Shown piece by piece: positions 1-7,652 of a stretch of 20,837 bases of DNA; position 1 is the first letter of the stretch, and every line of letters starts with the position of its first letter. Both the position numbers and the translations under genes were made by a program. This DNA is from JAGBWK01 sp964462445. Its GTDB lineage: Bacteria; Bacteroidota; Bacteroidia; Bacteroidales; Muribaculaceae. The notes beneath the pieces were generated by a model that worked only from the letters and a program-made list of their open reading frames with translations, searched no databases and was not told the DNA's origin. The stretch spans positions 1 through 20,837 of the forward strand of contig CAYWXG010000048.1 in the NCBI GenBank assembly GCA_964462445.1. Direction: 5' to 3'.

Positions 1-87
1 TTCATAGTATTTTTATACCAAAATACTTTTTGCACTTCTTATTGGAGTTTTCATATTGAGGATTTTATCAAAAAAAGTCAGATTTTT

Positions 88-118
88 TTTGATTTATAAA
101 TAAAGTTGTATATCTTTG
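88..118 (+). promoter_or_regulatory. Bacteroidetes-type promoter for a candidate small RNA
   Basis: A -33 element TTTG lies at 88-91 and a -7 element TATCTTTG (consensus TAnnTTTG) at 111-118, separated by 19 bases. The expected transcription start is near 124. No convincing protein gene follows on this strand, and the next gene (aldose epimerase) is on the opposite strand, so the promoter should serve a non-coding RNA. Confidence 0.75.
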
Positions 119-123
119 CAGTC

Positions 124-324
124 TAAATCTATCATTCGTTTGAATACGAGTCTTGAGGAGATGCCACTGTGAAGTGTTATGGATGCAAGAGATAGATGAT
201 GAAAAGGAAATGTAAGTATGATATAATCTTAGTTTGATGTTGCAAACAACATTTTAATCACAAATCCTGCCTTTTGGCTTTAATCCGATTTTCCTTGTGA
301 AAGGAGTTTTCGGATTTTTTTTTT
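124..324 (+). ncRNA. candidate standalone structured small RNA, ~200 nt
   Basis: The stretch lies between a consensus promoter and a strong intrinsic terminator and contains only trivial ORFs of 13 codons or fewer. Visible pairings are ATCTATC 127-133 with GATAGAT 191-197; TCTTG 151-155 with CAAGA 186-190; ATGCCACT 161-168 with AGTGTTAT 173-180 around a GTGA loop (one mismatch, one G-U); and ATGTTG 237-242 with CAACAT 247-252 around CAAA. The first three nest into one arm. Length would suit a 6S-like RNA, but I cannot identify its ends or bubble as 6S, and I do not recognise SRP RNA, tmRNA or RNase P RNA. It could also be a species-specific regulatory RNA. Function unknown. Confidence 0.55.
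282..324 (+). terminator. intrinsic terminator of the small RNA
   Basis: AATCCGA 282-288 pairs with TCGGATT 310-316, and inside it TCCTT 292-296 pairs with AAGGA 301-305 around a GTGA loop. An uninterrupted run of ten T (315-324) follows. This is a classic Rho-independent terminator on the plus strand. Confidence 0.88.
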
Positions 325-429
325 GACCAATAAGCCCGACATTTCCTATCGCCAAGTCTCAATAAGTCTGGATAGTTTCCTATTACAATATAAATATTAT
401 CAGAACACCATACATTAAAGTATAGATAT

Positions 430-470
430 GAAAAAATTACAGCCATTCGAAATCCGAATGGCTGTAATTT
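430..470 (-). terminator. intrinsic terminator of the aldose epimerase gene
   Basis: A 16-bp perfect stem (434-449 with 455-470) encloses a five-base loop. On the minus strand it is followed by six T (complement of the A run 431-436). It lies just downstream of the aldose epimerase stop codon at 489. The shorter T run on the plus side may give weak bidirectional activity. Confidence 0.85.
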
Positions 471-488
471 TAGAGATTGTTTGACTTG

Positions 489-1622
489 TTATTCTACCGA
501 GAATTTGTATTTGCAATAGCTTTTATAGGTTTCGCCCGGACGGACAACAACTGATGCCCACTGTGGTTTGTTAGGGCTGTCGGGGAAATGTTGTGATTCC
601 AAGCAAACGGCGCTTCTACGTGGATATGCTATGCCATTTTTGCCTTTGACTGTACCATCGAGGAAATTGCCGGCATAGAATTGAATACCCGGTTCGCATG
701 TAAATATTTCCATTTTGATTCCTGATGTCGGAGCATATACAGATACTGCTGCAGCTGTAATATCGCGACCTTCGCGAAGCACCATGTTGTGGTCATAACC
801 TAAGCCATTGGCAAGTTGCTCATCTTCATTTTCGATGTCGGCACCGAGCGCTTTGGGAGTAGTAGTGAAATCGAAGGGTGTGCCTGCAACGGGGAGGATT
901 TCTCCGGAGGTCATGAAGGTTGAATCGATAGGGGTGAATCCATCGGCATCAAACCATAATATCTGGTCGAGCATATCTTTTGACGGGTCTCCGCTAAGAT
1001 TGAAATATGAGTGATTAGTCAAATTGAGAATAGTCGGGGCATCGGTCGTCGCAGTATAGTCGATATTGAGACCATTGTCGGAAGTGACGGTATAGACAAC
1101 AGTTACGTTGATGTTGCCGGGAAATCCGTCTTCGCCGTCGGGCGATTGTAATGTCAACGACAATGTTGAGTCATTAAGTTGTTCAGCATCCCATACAGAA
1201 TGATGGAATCCCTTCGGACCGCCATGCAAGCAATGCCCGTAATTGTTTTGTGGCAATTGATATTCAATACCATTGATTGAAAATCTCCCTTGGTTTATTC
1301 TATTGCCGTAGCGACCAATCAACGCGCCGAAATTGCCATCGATATTGATGTAGTCGGTGATAGAGTCGTGACCGAGAACAACATCTTTGAAATTTCCTTC
1401 TTTGTCGGGTACCATTAATGAAACGACACGACCGCCGTAGTTGGTGATGCAAGCCTCAATGCCATTTTTGTTGACGAGAGTGTAGAGTGCAACGTTTTTA
1501 CCATCGACAGTGGTGATGAATTTTTCAGGGTCCAACCCCGACTTTGTTGTCGCATTTTCTTTCGATGATTGGCAGCCAACGAGTGCCAATGCTGTGGCAA
1601 ATGTTAATGCAATGTGCTTCAT
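489..1622 (-). CDS. aldose 1-epimerase (galactose mutarotase), lipoprotein
   Basis: This 377-aa protein should interconvert alpha and beta anomers of free hexoses such as galactose. The N-terminus is a lipoprotein signal with lipobox LVGC (Cys17) followed by QSSKEN, so the mature enzyme is membrane-anchored in the periplasm or on the surface, unlike cytoplasmic GalM. Family signatures are GRYGNRI near residue 104, the catalytic-type histidines in CLHGG (His133) and TNHSYFN (His204), and the likely catalytic Glu342 in CLESQHF. Length is about 30 residues over the cytoplasmic family, explained by the signal and linker. It is a single-gene unit with its own promoter (1655-1686) and terminator. 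The neighbouring mannosidases and fucosidase suggest it processes sugars released outside the cytoplasm; that link is inferred. Confidence 0.93.
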   Translation of the reverse strand: MKHIALTFATALALVGCQSSKENATTKSGLDPEKFITTVDGKNVALYTLVNKNGIEACITNYGGRVVSLMVPDKEGNFKDVVLGHDSITDYINIDGNFGALIGRYGNRINQGRFSINGIEYQLPQNNYGHCLHGGPKGFHHSVWDAEQLNDSTLSLTLQSPDGEDGFPGNINVTVVYTVTSDNGLNIDYTATTDAPTILNLTNHSYFNLSGDPSKDMLDQILWFDADGFTPIDSTFMTSGEILPVAGTPFDFTTTPKALGADIENEDEQLANGLGYDHNMVLREGRDITAAAVSVYAPTSGIKMEIFTCEPGIQFYAGNFLDGTVKGKNGIAYPRRSAVCLESQHFPDSPNKPQWASVVVRPGETYKSYCKYKFSVE

Positions 1623-1654
1623 GTTAAGTTGAATTTAGATTTATGTCCTATTTG

Positions 1655-1686
1655 CAAAATTAGCAAATGTTATTTCTATTATCAAG
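1655..1686 (-). promoter_or_regulatory. promoter of the aldose epimerase gene
   Basis: Reading the minus strand, TTG (complement of 1683-1685) is followed after 20 bases by TAATTTTG (complement of 1655-1662), matching TAnnTTTG. The transcription start would be near 1648, giving a leader of about 25 nt before the ATG at 1622. Confidence 0.7.
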
Positions 1687-1842
1687 AGTTTCGATGTTCA
1701 AAAGTGGAATATTTGTATCATTTTTAAATGATAGTTGTTTCAAAATTTTGCTTTTTCGTGTCAATAATTAGTAATCCTACGATTTTGTGTTTTTATGGTC
1801 TAAATTTAGCTATTTCAATTTTTTACAATATGCCATTTTCTT

Positions 1843-1850
1843 TACCTTTG
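1843..1850 (+). promoter_or_regulatory. -7 promoter element for the GH125 gene
   Basis: TACCTTTG matches TAnnTTTG. At the expected -33 position (about 1819-1822) there is only TTTT, so the upstream element is imperfect. The start would be near 1857, some 63 nt before the first ATG at 1920. Confidence 0.6.
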
Positions 1851-1919
1851 TAAAGTTCTCCTATAGATTTTTTATTTCAAATAGCAATCATCATTATCAT
1901 CAACTATAGACAAACTGCT

Positions 1920-3380
1920 ATGATGCGTATGAAAAAGGAATCGATTATAATATCAGCTCTACTTATGCTTGGCGGAATGCAACATTCAGCTATGGCCGGT
2001 GGAGTGTGCGAATCAGATAATACGAATGTTGTAGCAAAATATAATGTTACGAATCGCCCCGACCCGTCGGCTCGATTATTTAAATCAAAAGCTATCGATA
2101 GTCGTATCGCAACAATTAAGGAAATGTTGACCAATCCTAAATTGGCGTGGATGTTTGAGAACTGTTTTCCCAATACGATAGACACGACAGTGCATTATCG
2201 CATCGGCGAAGATGGAAAGCACGACACATTTGTATACACCGGTAACATTCACGCAATGTGGTTGCGCGACAGCGGTGCTCAGGTGTGGCCCTATGTTCAG
2301 TTTGCCAATGAAGAAGAGGCATTGAAAAATATGTTAGAGGGAGTGATTCGCCGTCAATTTAAATGTATAATCCTTGACCCTTACGCAAATGCGTTTAACG
2401 ATGGACCGACCGGCGGGGAATGGATGTCGGATTTGACAGAAATGATTCCCGAAGTGCATGAACGCAAGTGGGAAATCGATTCGCTATGTTATCCTATTCG
2501 CCTTGCTTACGAGTATTGGAAAATTACCGGCGATGCATCGATATTTGATGAAGAATGGATAATGGCGATGACCAAGATTTTGGCTACATTTCGCGAGCAG
2601 CAACGCTACGACGGGGTGGGGAGTTATAAATTTCAGCGCAAAACAGAACGAGCCCTTGATACCCTAAATAATAATGGATTTGGTGCTCCGGTGAAACCAT
2701 GCGGATTGATCGTGTCAAGTTTCCGCCCATCGGACGATGCTACTACACTGCAATTTTTAGTTCCGTCCAATTTCTTTGCAGTATCGGTATTGGGAAAGGC
2801 AGCTGAAATACTTGAAGTTGTCAATGGAGATAATCAAATGGCAACAGAATGTAGAGAACTTGCAGCCGAAATCGATGCAGCCTTGAAGACTCACGCAATT
2901 TATAATCATCCTATATTTGGTCAAATATATGCCTTTGAGGTCGATGGCTTTGGTAATCACTATTTGATGGACGATGCAAATGCACCGAGTCTTTTGTCGC
3001 TGCCCTATTTGACCGATGTAGATGTGAACGATCCGATATATCAAAACACACGTCGCTTTGTATTGAGCGATAGCAATCCCTATTTCTTTAGCGGAAAAGC
3101 AGGAGAAGGGATTGGCGGACCGCACATTGGATACGACATGGTGTGGCCCATGAGTATAATGATGAAAGCATTGACAAGCACCGACGATAAGGAGATAGCA
3201 GAGTGCATAAGAATGTTAATGGCAACAGATGCCTCGACAGGCTTCATGCATGAGTCTTTCCATAAAGATGATGCCACAAATTTCACACGAGCTTGGTTTG
3301 CATGGCAAAATTCTCTTTTCGGGGAATTGATAGTAAAACTTGTAAATGAGGGCAAAATTGATTTGCTCAATTCGCTATAA
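1920..3380 (+). CDS. GH125 exo-alpha-1,6-mannosidase, secreted
   Basis: The 486-aa protein matches the GH125 family (formerly DUF1237), whose characterised bacterial members release alpha-1,6-linked mannose from N-glycan cores or mannan. Conserved blocks are TGNIHAMWLRDSGAQ (residues 108-122), SSFRPSDDATT (267-276), the GPHIGYDMVWP block and GFMHESFHKDD. The acid/base pair is probably the Asp in the RPSDD block and Glu445 of HESF; this assignment rests on family memory. An N-terminal signal peptide ends about AMA (residue 26). ATG codons at 1920, 1923 and 1929 are all possible; 1929 (MKKES) gives the most typical signal peptide. It lies upstream of and convergent with the GH92 gene, an enzyme of complementary linkage preference, pointing to joint attack on mannose-rich glycans. 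Confidence 0.93.
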   Translation: MMRMKKESIIISALLMLGGMQHSAMAGGVCESDNTNVVAKYNVTNRPDPSARLFKSKAIDSRIATIKEMLTNPKLAWMFENCFPNTIDTTVHYRIGEDGKHDTFVYTGNIHAMWLRDSGAQVWPYVQFANEEEALKNMLEGVIRRQFKCIILDPYANAFNDGPTGGEWMSDLTEMIPEVHERKWEIDSLCYPIRLAYEYWKITGDASIFDEEWIMAMTKILATFREQQRYDGVGSYKFQRKTERALDTLNNNGFGAPVKPCGLIVSSFRPSDDATTLQFLVPSNFFAVSVLGKAAEILEVVNGDNQMATECRELAAEIDAALKTHAIYNHPIFGQIYAFEVDGFGNHYLMDDANAPSLLSLPYLTDVDVNDPIYQNTRRFVLSDSNPYFFSGKAGEGIGGPHIGYDMVWPMSIMMKALTSTDDKEIAECIRMLMATDASTGFMHESFHKDDATNFTRAWFAWQNSLFGELIVKLVNEGKIDLLNSL

Positions 3381-3457
3381 AATTAACGCGTATTTGAACC
3401 TAAAAATCAAGTAGTATTATTTCTTGTAACAACTCCTAAATATAATGCGATGAAAGA

Positions 3458-3498
3458 GTCGGCCATTTAGAGTGATCTAAGTGACCGACGGTTTTTTT
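3458..3498 (+). terminator. intrinsic terminator of the GH125 gene
   Basis: GTCGG 3458-3462 pairs with CCGAC 3485-3489, with an inner TTAGA/TCTAA stem around GTGA. Seven T (3492-3498) follow. It lies between the convergent GH125 and GH92 genes; the minus-strand side lacks a good T run. Confidence 0.8.
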
Positions 3499-3537
3499 AT
3501 GAATCTTAAATATGTTTATTGGAAGGTTAGCGGTTGC

Positions 3538-5808
3538 TTATTTTAGTTTGAAATGAAGAGTTCCGCCGTTGATGATATCTTCATGAGTAATTGTTGTTCC
3601 ATTGATAGGCATGCCGTTGAGAGAGACACTTTCAATGAGGATTGCGTCGGCCGACGGGCGGTCGGCTGTAATGACAAATTGTCGTCCGGAGGGCAAATTG
3701 TAAGTGATATGGTCGAATAGAGGAGATGTTATTTCGTATTCCGGCCGCCCGGGACAAATAGGGTGGAACCCAGATGCGGCGAGAATGTACCATGCCGACA
3801 TCTGTCCTACATCTTCGTTCCCACAAAGACCATCTACAGCATTGCGGTATGCTTTGCGACAGATATGGTTGGTCCAGTGTTGCGTTAATTCCGGTTTGCC
3901 GAGGCGGTTGAATAGGAATGGGACATGGTGTACCGGTTCGTTGGCATGATTGTAGAACTCGTTCCACCAGAATTCAATGGGAGTCTGCTCAAACATTGAT
4001 TGCAAATCCGCGAGAGCCGCATCGCGTCCACCCATCAAGTCGACCATGCCGTCGACATCGTGAGGCACAAACCACCCTTGCTGGTAGGGATTACATTCAA
4101 TACATCCGTACCATTCTTGCATTCTCCCTTTTTCAGGCCAATCAACCCAAGAGCCATCGGCATTGCGTGGTCGGAACCAACGCTTTTCGCTGTCAAAAAT
4201 TTTGCGATATGCTTGGCTACGTTCAAGATAATCTTTTTCTGCAGCGCTATCCCCCATGAGTCGTGCAATCTGTGCTACACACCAATCAAAGTAGGCATAT
4301 TCCAATGTTTCTGAAATAGAGTTGGGGGAATATCCTTGAGGGTGATGCCCGATAGTGTCGGCTGTGCGTCGACATTGTTCATAAGCTTTTTTAAGGTCAA
4401 AGCCATTTATCCCTTTCATTGCAGCATCGGCAATTACTGAGATAGCCGGATTCCCAATCATGCAACCGGAGTAGGCGTTGAGTAGCTCCCAGCGGTCATA
4501 ATATCCTGTGCCATTCTCTTCTGCCAAGTCAATGAAAGAGTTTATCATGTCGTTGACAACTTCGGGATTTATAATAGTTTGCAATGGGAATTGACTGCGG
4601 AATACATCCCATCCGCTGAACACTGTGCGACGAGTATAGCGGTCGGTGATGTGAGGTTTTCCATCTCCACCGGGGAATTCGCCGGTTACATCAGTGAAGC
4701 AACGCGGGTCAATCATTGTGTGATATAGAGATGTGTAGAATATAGTGAGGTCCTCATTCGATTTACTTTCGACGGTGATTTTTTCAAGAGCATTGTCCCA
4801 AAGTGCAATCGCTTGTCGATGATAATAATCGAAATCGGAGTTATCGGCAAGTTCGGCTTTGAAGTTTGCCTCCGCTCCCTCCATGCTGACAAATGAGATG
4901 GCGGTGCGAAGAGTTACATTGTCCCCCTCCTTGGTGGGGAATTCTGTGAAAAAACCGAGGTGGTTGCCTTCGTAGGCTTTGATGTTGCGAACTATTTCTG
5001 CATTTGAGGTGCGTTGGCGAAATTCTTCGGAATTTACAGATTCAAGTTTGCGATTGGCTCCGGGAGGAACAATTGCGGTCCACACGCCATAGTCGGTCAT
5101 TGGACGCGAAAATACAGAGTAAAAATATACGGTGTAATTGGCGTTGCCATTTCCATTGCCCCAACCTCCACCATCGGGGTTACAAAGCATCCACCCTCTA
5201 ATGGTCGAATCGTTGAGGACTTCAATTCGTTGACGAGTAGAAGTGCCGCCAACACGTCGAGCCAAATCGATTTGCACACGAGCAGTATCGGCTTCGGGGT
5301 ATGTGAAACGCATTACTCCACCATGAGGAGTGGCTGTAACTTCGGCATGTATATCGTAATCTGATAGCTTAACCCCATAATATCCGGCTTTGGCAATTTC
5401 TGATTTTTTGTCGTAGCGTGAGCGATAGCCGGTATCGGGATTATCAAGATCGCCTCGCCAAGTGTGAAGCTGCCCAGTGGTGGGCATTACTAAAAAATTA
5501 CCCATGTCGCCATACCAACCTATCCCACTGAGTTGTGTTAAGGCAAAACCTTCTATTGAAGTATGCTCATAGGAGTAGCCCGGACCATTGTCACCTCCGG
5601 TAATAGTGTTAGGGCTGACTTGGGTCATTCCCCATGGAGTTGTCGCTCCGGGAAATGTTTTGCCAAGACCATGTTCGGCATGAGCAATAGTGGTATTTGT
5701 TGAAGCTCCGATGATGGGGTTTACATAGTCGGAGAGATGAGTTTCGGCATAAGAGAAGATAGAGGTCGACAGCCATAGTGTGGCTGCGATAACGATGTTT
5801 TTTTTCAT
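3538..5808 (-). CDS. GH92 alpha-mannosidase (probably alpha-1,2), secreted
   Basis: The 756-aa protein has the full GH92 layout: a signal peptide (first ~21 residues, ending SYA), the N-terminal beta-sandwich starting DYVNPIIGAS and containing FPGATTPWGM, and a C-terminal (alpha/alpha)6 barrel with TVFSGWDVFRSQFPL, HANEP (621-625) and GNEDVGQMSAWY (from 663). GH92 enzymes are calcium-dependent, inverting exo-alpha-mannosidases. The acidic residues of the HANEP and GNED blocks lie in the active site, and an HxNEP motif is associated with alpha-1,2 preference in characterised Bacteroides enzymes, so I infer alpha-1,2 activity with moderate confidence. It has its own promoter and is convergent with GH125. 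Expected to act in the periplasm on high-mannose glycans. Confidence 0.94.
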   Translation of the reverse strand: MKKNIVIAATLWLSTSIFSYAETHLSDYVNPIIGASTNTTIAHAEHGLGKTFPGATTPWGMTQVSPNTITGGDNGPGYSYEHTSIEGFALTQLSGIGWYGDMGNFLVMPTTGQLHTWRGDLDNPDTGYRSRYDKKSEIAKAGYYGVKLSDYDIHAEVTATPHGGVMRFTYPEADTARVQIDLARRVGGTSTRQRIEVLNDSTIRGWMLCNPDGGGWGNGNGNANYTVYFYSVFSRPMTDYGVWTAIVPPGANRKLESVNSEEFRQRTSNAEIVRNIKAYEGNHLGFFTEFPTKEGDNVTLRTAISFVSMEGAEANFKAELADNSDFDYYHRQAIALWDNALEKITVESKSNEDLTIFYTSLYHTMIDPRCFTDVTGEFPGGDGKPHITDRYTRRTVFSGWDVFRSQFPLQTIINPEVVNDMINSFIDLAEENGTGYYDRWELLNAYSGCMIGNPAISVIADAAMKGINGFDLKKAYEQCRRTADTIGHHPQGYSPNSISETLEYAYFDWCVAQIARLMGDSAAEKDYLERSQAYRKIFDSEKRWFRPRNADGSWVDWPEKGRMQEWYGCIECNPYQQGWFVPHDVDGMVDLMGGRDAALADLQSMFEQTPIEFWWNEFYNHANEPVHHVPFLFNRLGKPELTQHWTNHICRKAYRNAVDGLCGNEDVGQMSAWYILAASGFHPICPGRPEYEITSPLFDHITYNLPSGRQFVITADRPSADAILIESVSLNGMPINGTTITHEDIINGGTLHFKLK

Positions 5809-5837
5809 GCGATGAGAAAATAATTAGGTTTGTCATA

Positions 5838-5868
5838 CAAATGTAGGTAAAAAATTGAATGTGACAAA
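5838..5868 (-). promoter_or_regulatory. promoter of the GH92 gene
   Basis: On the minus strand TTTG (complement of 5865-5868) is followed after 19 bases by TACATTTG (complement of 5838-5845), matching TAnnTTTG. The start codon at 5808 lies about 30 nt beyond the -7 element. Confidence 0.75.
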
Positions 5869-6026
5869 ATATGAATTTCAAGGAATTTGACTTTAAAAAA
5901 TTAAATTAGGAGGAATAATGCAATATGACGCAAAAAAGCAAAATTTTGGAGCGTAAATCAATTGAGAATGGCGCAAAATGACTCATTTTTGGACAGAGTG
6001 TCTCTCGATGTTATCTCAGTATTCGT

Positions 6027-6034
6027 TAAATTTG
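6027..6034 (+). promoter_or_regulatory. -7 promoter element for the GH29-GH3-SGNH unit
   Basis: TAAATTTG matches TAnnTTTG and predicts a start near 6041. No clear TTTG sits 19-21 bases upstream. If used, it places transcription downstream of the upstream in-frame ATG at 5962 and supports translation from 6067. Confidence 0.5.
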
Positions 6035-6066
6035 CAATTAGAATATTGTATAAAATAATCGGTATC

Positions 6067-7581
6067 ATGAAAATTATTAAAGGAATATTATCGGTAATTT
6101 TGCTATTTGGCGCTATGTCGCTTTATGGAGAAAGTATAGTCCCGTCGCATAAAGAAAATTCATGCCAGAAGCGGATGAGAGATAGAGGATATGGGATGTT
6201 TATTCATTTTGGAATGAACACTTACAATGGCTTGGAATGGTCGGAGGGCAAAGACCCGGCGTCACTCTATAATCCAACAGATCTCGACTGTGAGCAATGG
6301 GTGAAAACGGCTCGCGATGCAGGATTTCGATATGTGCTTTTAGTGACAAAGCATCATGACGGATTTTGCTTATGGGATAGTGCGGTGACCGATTACGACG
6401 TGGCGTCGTCGGGCAATACTACCGACGTGGTAAAAGGAGTGAGCGAAGCTTGCAGAAAGTATGGACTTGAATTTGGGATTTACTATTCGTTGTGGGACCG
6501 CCACGAGCCTTCTTATAGAGCAGAAGATTTAAGTGGCTATCAAAAATTTATGGATGATCAGTTGACAGAACTTCTCACTAACTATGGGGAGATTTGCGAA
6601 ATATGGTTTGACGGCGGATGGGATAGAGTCCCGTCGGATTGGAATATACCTCATATCTACGAACTCGTAAAAAAGTTGCAACCGAATTGTGCTATGGGTG
6701 TGAACAATAGTGCAATGAGAGGGGATATAGATTTGAACGAAGTGGTAAACTACGGTGTTGACAATCCCGATTATATGACCGGTGAGGATGATATTCATTT
6801 TCGCTATTTCCCAATGGATTTCCGTTTGAAAGACCCATATATTGCAAATTGGAACGACAAAAAGGTGTATAATATTAATGGAAATGATTATTACTTGCCT
6901 TTTGAACACACCATCTGCTTGAGTAAGCAATGGAATTGGTTCCAGAAAGATGTTGCGATGGAAACTCGTGCGATAGATGAACTTGAAGAACTTTTCTATC
7001 GAGCGATGGCCAATAATAATACATTGGTAGTCAATGTCCCGCCGGATCAACGAGGTCTAATGCGCCAAAATGAGATAAACACATTGATGGAGTTGCGCGA
7101 CAGAATTGGCATTTCTCCTGTGGGTAAAAAGTTGAAACATAATAAACTGAATCGTCCGATTTCGATTGGTCGACCTTGTAGCGCTTCAACCGAATACAAC
7201 ACGACAGACTACACTGCAAAGAAAGCCTTTGATGGTGGCCTATATCGACGTTGGGCATCAACCGAGTTGACCGGTTGGCTCGAAGTGGAACTTGACCCTG
7301 AAAAGAGTTTTAATCGTATTTCGATATTTGAGTATATGGATGAGGTGGTAGCACCCGACGGATTCTCGCGCAAGAGAGCAAATCGCATCACAAGCTATAC
7401 AATTGATGCCTATAATAATGGCGCGTGGGAAACAATTTATGTCTCTACCGAGCCGATGGGTGATTGCAAGGTCATCAACTTTGCGGAGCCTCAGCATGCC
7501 GAAAAATTAAGATTGAATATCCACAGTGCAACAGCTCCCCCATCAATCTATGAATTTTCAGTCTATGGGAGCAAGAATTAA
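6067..7581 (+). CDS. GH29 alpha-L-fucosidase with F5/8 type C domain, secreted
   Basis: This exported retaining alpha-L-fucosidase (504 aa from ATG 6067) should remove terminal fucose from host glycans. The start at 6067 gives a clean signal peptide (MKIIKGILSVILLFG...), while the in-frame ATG at 5962 would bury it behind 35 residues. GH29 marks are RGYGMFIHFGMNTY (40-53), VTKHHDGFCLWDS (93-105) and CEIWFDGGWD, where Asp182 is the probable nucleophile. A C-terminal F5/8 type C (CBM32-like) domain spans about 365-504 (ASTEYN, KAFDGG, RWAST, ending SIYEFSVYG), suggesting carbohydrate binding. It is the first gene of a likely GH29-GH3-SGNH transcription unit, 71 bases before the GH3 start. Confidence 0.93.
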   Translation: MKIIKGILSVILLFGAMSLYGESIVPSHKENSCQKRMRDRGYGMFIHFGMNTYNGLEWSEGKDPASLYNPTDLDCEQWVKTARDAGFRYVLLVTKHHDGFCLWDSAVTDYDVASSGNTTDVVKGVSEACRKYGLEFGIYYSLWDRHEPSYRAEDLSGYQKFMDDQLTELLTNYGEICEIWFDGGWDRVPSDWNIPHIYELVKKLQPNCAMGVNNSAMRGDIDLNEVVNYGVDNPDYMTGEDDIHFRYFPMDFRLKDPYIANWNDKKVYNINGNDYYLPFEHTICLSKQWNWFQKDVAMETRAIDELEELFYRAMANNNTLVVNVPPDQRGLMRQNEINTLMELRDRIGISPVGKKLKHNKLNRPISIGRPCSASTEYNTTDYTAKKAFDGGLYRRWASTELTGWLEVELDPEKSFNRISIFEYMDEVVAPDGFSRKRANRITSYTIDAYNNGAWETIYVSTEPMGDCKVINFAEPQHAEKLRLNIHSATAPPSIYEFSVYGSKN

Positions 7582-7652
7582 AATGTTATCTTATCCTTTG
7601 ATTGCAAATAGTGATTTTAAGTTTGAATTTGACATTAGAAATATATACAGCC

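Noticed and set aside
258..446. 62-codon minus-strand ORF beside the small RNA
   Set aside because: It runs antisense through the small RNA terminator and into the region downstream of the epimerase terminator, its composition is K/N/I-rich as expected from random AT-rich DNA, and it has no promoter.
6529..7050. 173-codon minus-strand ORF inside the GH29 gene
   Set aside because: It lies fully within a well-supported enzyme gene on the other strand; its sequence is a Ile/His-rich shadow with no recognisable domain.
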